Below are positions 45,110-53,176 of a stretch of 64,000 nt of DNA, piece after piece. Made by a program: the position numbers and the translations under genes. Origin of the DNA: Myxococcales bacterium (GTDB lineage Bacteria > Myxococcota_A > Bradymonadia > UBA7976 > UBA1532); contig JACKDP010000001.1 of assembly GCA_020633435.1 (NCBI GenBank), positions 558,001-622,000 of the forward strand, written 5' to 3'. The notes beneath the pieces are model-generated. The model made no database searches, was not told the DNA's origin, and was given only the letters and a program-made list of their open reading frames with translations. The stretch's first letter is position 1; each line of letters starts with the position of its first letter.

Positions 45110-46264
45110 TTGTTTCAAGACGTTGCGCAGTCCCCCACCGCCGCGGCGGCCCGCGTGCTGCAGGCCGCGGCGCTGACGGGGCTGGCGTGGGGGCTGACCG
45201 TCGCGACGGCCCCGCTCCTCTTCGTGCAGCTCGGCCTGAGCGAGTGGGAGGTGGGGCTGCTGGGGGGCGCGCAGGGGCTCGGCCTGCTGCTCGGGGCGCG
45301 CCCCGCTCCGCGGCTGCTCGCCCGCCTCGGCACGCGCCCCCTGCTGGCCGGGGGGCTCGCGCTCTACGGGGTGGAGCTCGCCACCTTCCCGCACATGGAG
45401 GCGTTCGCGGCCCTCTTCGCCCTCCGGGTGCTGGACGGCGTGCTCTCCATGGCGGTGACCGTCGCCAACGAGACGCGGATGCTGGCCGCCGGCCAGCCCG
45501 GGGCCGAGGCGTCGAGCCTGGGGCGCCTGAATCTGGTGCTGTCGGCGGGCTTCCTCGGAGGCGCGGTGGCCTCGGCGATCGCCATCACCGCCTGCACCCC
45601 GTGGGTCCTGTTCGCGGCGGCCGGGCTGGCCATGCTGGTGGGCGCGGCGCTCGCGGCGCGGGTGCCCGACGCGCCCGCCCGGCCGGTGGCGGTGGAGGCG
45701 GTGCCCGCCACGGGCGCCGCGGGCGCGAGCTGGCGCCTCCCGCTGGCGGTGGGGGCGGCCTTCGGGGCGTTCGTCGGCACGCTGCAGACGGTGCTGCCCG
45801 TGCACTTCGTGCGCGAGGTGCACCTGCCGGAGGCCAGCGTGGCGGCCATGCCCGCCGTCTTCCTGGCCTGCCTGGTGGGCGCGCTGCGGCCCCTGTCGCG
45901 GCTGGCCGACCGCCTTGGCCCGCGCAGGGTCCTGGCGGCGCTCGCGTTCGGGGCCCTGCCCGTCTGCGCCGCCCTCGTCCTGGCGCCCGGTACCCTCGGC
46001 CTCTACCTCGCCGCCGGCTTCGCGGGGGCCATCCTCGGGCCCACCCAGTCCATCGGGAGCGCCTGGCTCGGCCAGCGCGCGCGCCCCGGGCGGCTCGCAG
46101 GGGCCCTGGCCACCTTCGGCGCCGCCATCGCCCTCGGGCGCGTGCTCGGGCCGCCCGTCGCGGGGCGCGTCTATGAGGGCCTGGGCGCCGAGGCCATGTT
46201 CGGGGTGCTGGGGGCCATGTGGCTGGCCCTCGGCCTGGCGCTCCTGCGGGCCGAGCGCCGATGA
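45110..46264 (+). CDS. Major facilitator superfamily transporter
   Basis: About 384 residues with roughly twelve hydrophobic segments (AALTGLAWGLTVATAPLLFV, VGLLGGAQGLGLLLG, PLAVGAAFGAFVGTLQTVLP and others) and the cytoplasmic loop RLADRLGPRRV between helices 8 and 9, a typical MFS loop motif. It should be a proton-linked exporter or importer in the inner membrane; no substrate is indicated. The start is uncertain: TTG 45110 has GGAAG upstream, while ATG codons at 45020 or 45044 would add an Arg/Pro-rich stretch unlike a transporter N-terminus. Confidence 0.85.
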   Translation: MFQDVAQSPTAAAARVLQAAALTGLAWGLTVATAPLLFVQLGLSEWEVGLLGGAQGLGLLLGARPAPRLLARLGTRPLLAGGLALYGVELATFPHMEAFAALFALRVLDGVLSMAVTVANETRMLAAGQPGAEASSLGRLNLVLSAGFLGGAVASAIAITACTPWVLFAAAGLAMLVGAALAARVPDAPARPVAVEAVPATGAAGASWRLPLAVGAAFGAFVGTLQTVLPVHFVREVHLPEASVAAMPAVFLACLVGALRPLSRLADRLGPRRVLAALAFGALPVCAALVLAPGTLGLYLAAGFAGAILGPTQSIGSAWLGQRARPGRLAGALATFGAAIALGRVLGPPVAGRVYEGLGAEAMFGVLGAMWLALGLALLRAERR

Positions 46265-46374
46265 CACGTCAAGGCTTCCAAGCGTCCACCTGAGCTGTGT
46301 GGGCCCGCCGCACTGGCCCCCGGGGCGAGAGTCGGGCAGGATGACAGGCAGCCCGGCTGCGTGGAGACCGCGAG

Positions 46375-47241
46375 ATGTTCCAACGACTCACCCTGCTGGC
46401 CCTCGGGCTCGTGGGTCTGCTCGTCGCCGGCCCCGCGCTGGCCGCCGAGCCCTGCGCGGAGATGGTGCGCCTGCAGGCGGCCCACACGGCCCACGCCGCC
46501 CTGCCCGACTCGAACCCGGCGACGCTCAACCGCCTGCTCACCGACGCCCTCACCGCCCGCGACGCGTGCTTCAAGAAGTACCAGTGGTCCCGCGAGGTCG
46601 ACGCGGCGGTCAACGCCCTGGCCCACCCGGTCTACGTCGTCCCCGCCAGCGCCATCACCTCGGGGGCGCTCCGGCAGAGCCCCAACGCCTACGACTACGA
46701 CCTGTTCGCGGAGATCCCGGGCCACGGCAAGGTCATCTGGGGCGTGGCGTCGCTGCCCTGCACCCTGCTGGACGGCAAGTGCTTCAACCCGGGCCCGGCG
46801 GCGCCGAACATGTACATCGACACCCGCGTGACCATCGACGGCCGCGAGGTGGTCATCCAGATCCGGGGCGAAGAGAGCAAGCGCATGGCCGCCACCACCG
46901 TGGCGCTCCGCATCCTGCACGAGCGGTTCGAGGAGGCGTTCAAGAAGCCCCTGGCCGAGCTCTCGGGCCACCTCGCCGCCATCAACCTGGCCAACTTCCA
47001 GCAGGAGTTCGCGGAGCGCCGCTACAAGAAGGGCCAGAGCGAGGACGAGGCCAAGCAGGGGGCCATCCGCGCGATCTCCTTCGGGAAGCACCGCATGGCG
47101 GCCCCCTTCAACTACCGGGCGTTCACCGTCGTGCTGGGCGACTGGGAGCAGCAGAAGCTCAAGCTGAGCGGCGACCGGGAGGCCGTCGAGTACCGCGTCC
47201 CGGCCAAGGTCGACATCACCGCGAAGGATCGGCAGCCCTGA
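46375..47241 (+). CDS. Exported hypothetical protein
   Basis: A 288-residue protein with a signal peptide (LTLLALGLVGLLVAGPALAA). The mature part has paired cysteines, a strand-rich middle (VTIDGREVVIQIRGEESKRM) and helices near the C-terminus (HLAAINLANFQQEFAERRYKKG). I do not recognise a family. Its stop and the next gene's start share a base, so the two are co-translated and may work together. Confidence 0.65.
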   Translation: MFQRLTLLALGLVGLLVAGPALAAEPCAEMVRLQAAHTAHAALPDSNPATLNRLLTDALTARDACFKKYQWSREVDAAVNALAHPVYVVPASAITSGALRQSPNAYDYDLFAEIPGHGKVIWGVASLPCTLLDGKCFNPGPAAPNMYIDTRVTIDGREVVIQIRGEESKRMAATTVALRILHERFEEAFKKPLAELSGHLAAINLANFQQEFAERRYKKGQSEDEAKQGAIRAISFGKHRMAAPFNYRAFTVVLGDWEQQKLKLSGDREAVEYRVPAKVDITAKDRQP

Positions 47242-47981
47242 TGGACGCGCTCGCGCAGATCGCCGCCCAGCTCGGCCACCCCCCCGGCGAGCCCTGCCCG
47301 GTGAGCAGCCTCAACGAGGTGCCGCCCGAGGTCATCGAGGACGCCCGACGGCTGCCGTCGAGCATCCTGCGGGTGATCTACCTGCGGCACCGGCTGCCGT
47401 TCGCCCGCCTGGGCGAGCTGGTGCCCTTCATCGCCGACTGCATCGACGGCCACGCGCCCGTCGCGACGTGGGGTCGGGGCCGGACGGTGCGGCTGGCCGC
47501 CGAGCTGCCCGACCTGGTCAGCGCCCCGGCCCAGGCGCTGCTGGCCCCGCTGCTGGTCCTCGGCCCGATCCGCACGCTGGAGAGTGGCCCGGGCCTCCAC
47601 TTCGAGGCCGGCGCCCCCGTCGTCGTCCTGCCGGACGTGGACTACCGCTGGGCGCCACCGCTGGGGCTGCAGGCCACCGTCTTCACGCCCGATGCCCCGC
47701 TCGCGGCCGATCCGATCGTGGCGTTCCGGCGCTGGGTGGCGGTGTGGCTGGCCTGGCAGGCCGGCTTCGTCGAGGTGCCGGCGGACGCGGACGCCGAGAC
47801 CGCGCTGCGCCTCCTCGTCCCGGACGCCGCGAGCTTCACCGAGGACGCCCGGATCGCCGCCCGCGCGTGGCTGGTCCAGCGGGCCCGGGGCGCGTCGGCC
47901 TACGACGCCCCCGACGCCCTACTCCGCGCAGTCGAACTCGGCGCAGGCGGTGGCGGCCAGGCAGGCGATGTCCCCGGATGA
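47241..47981 (+). CDS. Hypothetical cytoplasmic protein
   Basis: A 246-residue protein rich in Ala, Leu and Pro, with no signal peptide. The first 75 residues are helical (PPEVIEDARRLPSSILRVIY, RLGELVPFIADCIDG). The rest alternates strands and helices and has no known motif. It begins within the stop of the exported protein upstream. Its last 63 bases overlap the end of the lipoprotein gene on the other strand, an unusual convergent overlap; a sequencing slip near the 3' end would explain it equally well. Confidence 0.6.
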   Translation: MDALAQIAAQLGHPPGEPCPVSSLNEVPPEVIEDARRLPSSILRVIYLRHRLPFARLGELVPFIADCIDGHAPVATWGRGRTVRLAAELPDLVSAPAQALLAPLLVLGPIRTLESGPGLHFEAGAPVVVLPDVDYRWAPPLGLQATVFTPDAPLAADPIVAFRRWVAVWLAWQAGFVEVPADADAETALRLLVPDAASFTEDARIAARAWLVQRARGASAYDAPDALLRAVELGAGGGGQAGDVPG

Positions 47982-48455
47982 CTTCGGGCGCCCCAGGCAG
48001 GCGGCCTGACAGCTCGCCGCGTCCGCCCAGAGCGTGGAGAACGGGTTGTCGGCGGTGAGGCAGCCGGCCAGCGTCGCGCAGCGCGCCTCGCAGTCGGCCA
48101 GCGAGGCCAGCGGGCCGCTGGTGCAGAAGGCCCGGTGGTTGTTGTCCTGGTTCTCCTGGGTGGCGTCCTGGCTGACCGCGGCGCCGAAGTAGACGTCCCC
48201 GCAGGTGCCATCCGCCCACTGCCGATAGAAGGCGTTCTGGGTCGAGTTGTCTTCGACCTGGCGGCAATAGTGCGCCTGCTCGCCGGCCAGCAGGGCCTCG
48301 TAGGGCGCCCCGACGGGGCAGGCCTCCACCAGGCAGCGCGCGTAGGTGGCGCCGAAGCGGTCGCAGACGGCGGAGAAGTCGTCGCTGGCCCCGCCGCCGC
48401 CGCCGTCGCCGCAGGCAGCGAGCAGGGCCACGACGACAAACGGCTTGCGGATCAT
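47919..48455 (-). CDS. Small Cys-rich lipoprotein
   Basis: A 178-residue protein. The lipobox (VVALLAAC) is followed by a short GDGGGGG linker. The mature domain holds about 14 cysteines, with CDRFGATYARCLVEACP, CEARCATLAGCL and CQAACLG resembling the Cys-rich units of the larger lipoproteins here (27358, 38279). I start it at ATG 48455, where the signal peptide begins. Function unknown; disulfide-stabilised surface protein. Confidence 0.7.
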   Translation of the reverse strand: MIRKPFVVVALLAACGDGGGGGASDDFSAVCDRFGATYARCLVEACPVGAPYEALLAGEQAHYCRQVEDNSTQNAFYRQWADGTCGDVYFGAAVSQDATQENQDNNHRAFCTSGPLASLADCEARCATLAGCLTADNPFSTLWADAASCQAACLGRPKSSGDIACLAATACAEFDCAE

Positions 48456-48459
48456 GGAG

Positions 48460-50220
48460 TTACCGCCCAGCCCGCACGAGGCGACCGGGGCGGGCGCCGG
48501 TGAGCTGGCCATCCCGCGCGATGACCTGGCCGCTCACCAGGGTGGCGCGGTAGCCGTCGGCGAACTGGAGCAGGCGCTTGCCGCCGGCGGGCAGGTCGGC
48601 CACAAGGTGCGGCGGGTGCAGCCGCAGCGCCGCGTGATCGATGACATTGAGATCGGCCTTCTGCCCCACCGCCACCGTGCCGCGATCGGCCAGGCCCACG
48701 AAGCGCGCGGTGTCATGGGTCATCATCTGCACGACCCGCTCGAGCGGCAGGCCCTGGGCGCGGTCGCGGGCCCAGTGCGTCAGCATGAAGGTCGGGAAGC
48801 TGGCATCGCAGACGGTGCCCACATGGGCGCCGCCATCGCTCAGCCCCGGCAGGGCGAGGGGGTGGCTGAGCATCGTGTAGAGGTTGTCCAGGTTGCCCTG
48901 GATGTAGTTGTAGAGCGGGAAGTAGATGAGCGCGCTGCCATCATCATGGGTGATGAGCGCGTCGTAGAGCCCGCTCAACACCGAGTCGCCCCGCATCCGG
49001 GCCCGGGCGCCGATGCTGTCCTTGAACCCCGGCTCGTAGTCGGGGTGCTCGCCCAGGGTGAACATGCGCATGCCGATCATCTCGATCTGCGCCAGCAGCA
49101 GGTCCGCGAGGGGCGGGATGGGGCTGCCATCCCCCGCCACCCGCTCGCTCTTCTCCGTCATCATCTGGGCCTTCAGCGCCGGATCCCGCAGGCGCTGGAC
49201 GCGCTCCTCCACCGGCAGGTGGCTGATGGCCTTGTAGCTGGGGAAGCCCATGAAGGGGTGGAAGGTGGTGTTGAGCCCCAGCAGGACGCCGATGGCCCGG
49301 GCGCCGACCTGCAGGCGGATGGGGGTGCCGGCCGCCGTGGCCTTCTCGGCGCGCTCGATGATCCAGCGCCACTGGTCCGGCGACTGGTCGCGCTGCATCA
49401 GCGAGATGGACATCGGCCGCCCCGAGGCGCGGGCCATGGCCTCCAGCACGTCGAACTCGCCGTGGAACTTCCCGTCGCCCTCGGGCAGGTCGAAGTCGCT
49501 CACCGCCTGGACGACGCCGTGCCCCACCTCGCCGAGCACCCGGGCGAGCCCGACGAGCTCCTCGCTGCGGGCCTCCGCCGCCGGGGTGTGGGCGCCGCTC
49601 GCGGAGCGGTGGTTGTCGCTGCGGCCCGTCGAGAAGCCGACGGCGCCGGCCTCCAGGGCCTCGCGCACCACCGCGCGCATGCGCTCGATGTCTTCCGGCG
49701 TCGCCGCCTCGTCATGGACGGCCCGGTCGCGCATGACATAGACCCGCACCGGGTCATGGGTGATCTGCAAGCCGAAGTCGATGGCATGGGGCTTCGCGTC
49801 GAGCGCGTCCATGTATTCGGGGAACGTCTCCCACTCCCAGGTCAGGCCCTCGGCCAGCGCCGAGCCCGGGATGTCTTCCACGCCCTCCATCAGCGCGATC
49901 AGCTTCTCGCGATCGGCCGCGTGGGCGGGCGCGAAGCCGACGCCACACGACCCCAGGATGGCCGTCGTGACGCCGTGCACCGAGCTGGGCATGAGATCGG
50001 GATCCCACGAGATCTGCCCGTCGTAGTGGGTGTGCAGGTCGACGAAGCCGGGCGTCACGATGGCCCCCGCGGCGTCGATGGTCTGGGCGGCGTCGCCGGG
50101 CGCGTCCCCGACGGCCACGATGCGCCCGTCCTTGATGCCCACGTCGCCGGCGTACCCGGCCTGGCCGGTGCCATCGATGATGGTGCCGCCCGAGATCTTG
50201 ATGTCGTATGCGTACTTCAT
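48460..50220 (-). CDS. N-acyl-D-amino-acid deacylase family amidohydrolase
   Basis: A 586-residue amidohydrolase. The N-terminal beta-sandwich (DIKISGGTIIDGTGQAGYAGDV) leads to the metal site VDLHTHYDGQ; SCGVGFAP, DHDD-like ITHDDGSALIYF and GLSDGGAHVGTVCDAS complete the D-aminoacylase pattern, and the C-terminal sandwich (DLNVIDHAALRLHPPHLV) closes the fold. Such enzymes remove N-acyl groups from D-amino acids or related compounds using zinc. The start at 50220 is where the family's sequence begins; the longer open frame upstream is antisense to another gene. Confidence 0.9.
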   Translation of the reverse strand: MKYAYDIKISGGTIIDGTGQAGYAGDVGIKDGRIVAVGDAPGDAAQTIDAAGAIVTPGFVDLHTHYDGQISWDPDLMPSSVHGVTTAILGSCGVGFAPAHAADREKLIALMEGVEDIPGSALAEGLTWEWETFPEYMDALDAKPHAIDFGLQITHDPVRVYVMRDRAVHDEAATPEDIERMRAVVREALEAGAVGFSTGRSDNHRSASGAHTPAAEARSEELVGLARVLGEVGHGVVQAVSDFDLPEGDGKFHGEFDVLEAMARASGRPMSISLMQRDQSPDQWRWIIERAEKATAAGTPIRLQVGARAIGVLLGLNTTFHPFMGFPSYKAISHLPVEERVQRLRDPALKAQMMTEKSERVAGDGSPIPPLADLLLAQIEMIGMRMFTLGEHPDYEPGFKDSIGARARMRGDSVLSGLYDALITHDDGSALIYFPLYNYIQGNLDNLYTMLSHPLALPGLSDGGAHVGTVCDASFPTFMLTHWARDRAQGLPLERVVQMMTHDTARFVGLADRGTVAVGQKADLNVIDHAALRLHPPHLVADLPAGGKRLLQFADGYRATLVSGQVIARDGQLTGARPGRLVRAGR

Positions 50221-50308
50221 GGGGCCAAGGTGCGGCGTCGGGCCGCATTGATCAAGCCCCCGGTGCCCCGCCGTTGACCTGCGGGGGCGGCCGCGCTCCA
50301 CTCTGCCC

Positions 50309-51274
50309 ATGCTGGCCCGCGCTCTCCTGTCCACCGCCCTCCTGGTCGGCGCCGCCGAGGCCGCCGATCCCCCCGTGACCGTCACCTTCGACCGCCTGCC
50401 GCAGCAGGCCTGGCTCTGCAGCCGCCACGGCCCCGACTGGCAGCTGGGCCGCGGCCCCGAGTCCATCGGCGGGCGGGCCTTCGCGTCGCCGTTCGCGCTC
50501 ACGGTGGCGCCCGGCCAGGTCGTGAAGTTCCGGGTGAAGGCCCGGGCCACGGACCGATCGGCGGTGACGTACGCCACCACCGGCTGGCCGGCGGGGGCGA
50601 CGCTGGACGCGGCCACGGGCGAGTTTCGCTGGACGGCCGCCGGCGCCCCGGGCGAGCGCTTCGCCGTCGACGTCACGGCCCGCGCGGCCGCCGACGCGCA
50701 GGCGACCACCCACCTGGACGTGCGCGTCGCCACCGAGCTGGAGCAGGCGCTCTGGCGGGCCGGCCTGGGCGGCAAGGCCTGGCCCGACTGCACCGCCCGC
50801 CCCGCGGAGCAGGTCATCCGAGAGGTGGACCTGGATGGGGACGGCCGACTCGACGCGCTGGTGTTGAGCGCCTGGACGGACCCCGGCGACGACCACGGCC
50901 ACCGCTTCAGCCGCCACGAGCTCTTGCTGCGTGGGCCGAAGGGCGATCGCGTGCTCGACTGGGAGCTGGCGAGCCCGGAGGGCTGGCTGGGCGACGTCGA
51001 GGTGGCCCGGGCGCCCGGCGGCGTGGCCCTGCTCGTCGCTCGGCAGCACGCCTGCGCCGGCGATGGCAGCGTGCGCTTCTTCGCCGTGCGCGGCGGCGCC
51101 GTGGTGTCGGCGGGCGACTTCTACCCCGTCGAGCCCGCGGACGGGGGCGAGGGGGATGGCGCGCTGGAGGTGAAGCTGTTGCCGGACGCGGACGGCGTCG
51201 TCACCGCCATCCAGGTCACCGAGTACGAAAAGACCCGGAAAATCCCCTGGAAGAACGGGGGGTTCGACCTGTAG
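50309..51274 (+). CDS. Exported Ig-like domain protein
   Basis: A 321-residue protein with signal peptide (LSTALLVGAAEA). Residues 55-140 fit a putative-Ig (He_PIG-like) beta-sandwich: VTYATTGWPAGATLDAATGEF then RWTAAGAPGERFAVDVTARA. A second part contains EVDLDGDGRLDALVL, an FG-GAP/EF-loop-like calcium motif. It may be a calcium-stabilised surface or binding protein. No enzyme motif. Single gene, divergent from the deacylase. Confidence 0.7.
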   Translation: MLARALLSTALLVGAAEAADPPVTVTFDRLPQQAWLCSRHGPDWQLGRGPESIGGRAFASPFALTVAPGQVVKFRVKARATDRSAVTYATTGWPAGATLDAATGEFRWTAAGAPGERFAVDVTARAAADAQATTHLDVRVATELEQALWRAGLGGKAWPDCTARPAEQVIREVDLDGDGRLDALVLSAWTDPGDDHGHRFSRHELLLRGPKGDRVLDWELASPEGWLGDVEVARAPGGVALLVARQHACAGDGSVRFFAVRGGAVVSAGDFYPVEPADGGEGDGALEVKLLPDADGVVTAIQVTEYEKTRKIPWKNGGFDL

Positions 51275-51280
51275 GCCGGC

Positions 51281-53176
51281 TCAGGGGGTGATCTCGACGC
51301 GGTACTGGAACGCCGCGTCGGCCGCCGAGCGCAGCGCGAAGCCGGCGTCCCGGCCGCCGCCCTGGAGCGTGAAGCGCACCAGCCGCTCGCCCGCGGGGAT
51401 GCGGTCCCGGCAGCTCACGCCGCGGGCCCCGCAGAACGTCAGGTCGGCGCAGGCCACGCCGTCCACCGAGAAGGTGGCGCAGGTCAGCAGGCTGTCGTGC
51501 TGGTAGTAGATGAGGACGCTATGGCTGGCCGCGGCGTCGAGCCGCGCCGTGAAGAAGTCGGCCTCCCCCACCCGCAGCACGCCGAGGATGCTGCCCACGA
51601 TGACGTCGGCCTCCGCCGCGCGGTCGTTGGGCTCGGACTCGGTGGCCTCGCAGTCGTTGTTGCAGGCGTCGCCGGGCACCCACTCCTGGCCGTTGGCGTC
51701 GTCGCAGGCCTCGAAGCCCGGCTGGCCCCGGCTCAGATCGAGGCGCGTGATGCCATCCCCGCAGGTGGCCGTGCGGCAGCGCGCCGTGCAGCCGTCGGCG
51801 TCCTCGGCGTTGCCATCGTCGCACTGCTCGCCCACCTGGACGATGCCATCGCCGCACGCGGGCAGCGCGCAGGCGTTGGTGCAGCCGTCGTCGTCCACGT
51901 CGTTGCCATCGTCGCAGGCCTCGACGCCGGCCTGCAGGAAGCCATCGCCGCAGCGGGCCGGCTCGCAGGCCACGCACGCGTCGTCGTTGCCGCCGTTGCC
52001 ATCGTCACAGGTCTCCACGCCCGCCTGGACGGCGCCGTCGCCGCAGCGCGCGACGCGGCAGGCGTTGGTGCAGGCGTCGGTGTCGTCGTCGTTGCCGTCG
52101 TCGCAGGTCTCCTGGCCCTGGACGACGCCATCCCCACACAGGGCCAGCAGGCAGGCGTTGGTGCAGCCGTCGGTGTCATCGTCGTTGCCGTCGTCGCACT
52201 CCTCGCCGTCCTGGACCACCGCGTCGCCGCAGCCCGGGATGCGGCAGTCCGGGCTGCACCCGTCGGTGTCGGCCTGGTTGCCATCGTCACAGGCCTCGCC
52301 GGCCTGCACGATGCCATCGCCGCAGAACGGCAGCCGGCAGCCGGAGGTGCAGCGGTCGGCGTCGTCGTCGTTGCCGTCGTCGCACTGCTCGCCGTCCTGC
52401 ACGATGCCATCGCCGCACGCCGGGAGCGTGCACTCGTTGGTGCAGCCGTCGTTGGTGACGGCGTTGCCGTCGTCGCAGGCCTCGTCGCCGCTGCGCACCC
52501 CGTTCCCGCAGCGCGTGCGGGTGCAGTTGGCGTCGCAGCCATCGCCGTTGGTGGCGTTGGCGTCATCGCACTCCTCGCCGACGTCCACCTCGCCGTCGCC
52601 GCAGGCCAGGGCCATGCAGGCCGCGGCCGCGCCGGGGGCGGCGACGCACCGACGCGCGGCCGGGCAGTCGACGACCTCGCCCCACACCCCGCGGGGCGTG
52701 CACGTCTGGAGCCGCTCGCCCTGGCACCGCGTCTCGTCGGGCTGGCAGGCGTCGCCGCCGCAGTCCACGGGGCAGTCGGCGAACGTCTCGCCCGGCTCGC
52801 AGACGCCGTTGCCGCAGCCGGTGGGCGCGCGGCAGACGATGCCCTCGTCCGGCGTGATGCGCGCCACGCCCAGGTCGCAGGGCGTCAGCAGCTCGCAGAC
52901 CAGGTGGCAGGAGCCGCTGCCGACGCAGGCGTTGCTGATGGCGCCGCTGGCGCTCATGCCGTCGAAGCCCGAGGCCACGTCGATGCTGCCGGCCATGGTG
53001 CAGACGGCCTCGGCGTCCACCTCGAGGCGGGGCGCGGTGTTGGGCGGGCACTGGGCGATGAGGTCGCTGCGGGCGCACTCGGCGGCCGCCCGCGTGCCCG
53101 ACTTCGCCCCCTCCTCCGTCCCGCAGCCGGCCAGAAACACAAGCAAGATCAAGCTGTTGAGCGTGCGCGTGTGCAT
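51281..53176 (-). CDS. DUF4215 Cys-rich repeat lipoprotein (second of a tandem pair)
   Basis: A 631-residue protein with a lipobox (LVFLAGC). After a 120-residue N-terminal Cys-rich region (CPPNTAPRLEVDAEAVCTMA) come ten DUF4215 units of about 31 residues, of the form CGDGIVQDGEQCDDGNDDDADRC. The acidic loops probably bind calcium and each unit has several disulfides. The C-terminal 100 residues resemble a bacterial pre-peptidase (PPC) beta-sandwich (ESEPNDRAAEADVIVG). It is the paralogue of the next gene and overlaps its stop by one base. A surface adhesin or stalk role is plausible but unproven. Confidence 0.88.
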   Translation of the reverse strand: MHTRTLNSLILLVFLAGCGTEEGAKSGTRAAAECARSDLIAQCPPNTAPRLEVDAEAVCTMAGSIDVASGFDGMSASGAISNACVGSGSCHLVCELLTPCDLGVARITPDEGIVCRAPTGCGNGVCEPGETFADCPVDCGGDACQPDETRCQGERLQTCTPRGVWGEVVDCPAARRCVAAPGAAAACMALACGDGEVDVGEECDDANATNGDGCDANCTRTRCGNGVRSGDEACDDGNAVTNDGCTNECTLPACGDGIVQDGEQCDDGNDDDADRCTSGCRLPFCGDGIVQAGEACDDGNQADTDGCSPDCRIPGCGDAVVQDGEECDDGNDDDTDGCTNACLLALCGDGVVQGQETCDDGNDDDTDACTNACRVARCGDGAVQAGVETCDDGNGGNDDACVACEPARCGDGFLQAGVEACDDGNDVDDDGCTNACALPACGDGIVQVGEQCDDGNAEDADGCTARCRTATCGDGITRLDLSRGQPGFEACDDANGQEWVPGDACNNDCEATESEPNDRAAEADVIVGSILGVLRVGEADFFTARLDAAASHSVLIYYQHDSLLTCATFSVDGVACADLTFCGARGVSCRDRIPAGERLVRFTLQGGGRDAGFALRSAADAAFQYRVEITP

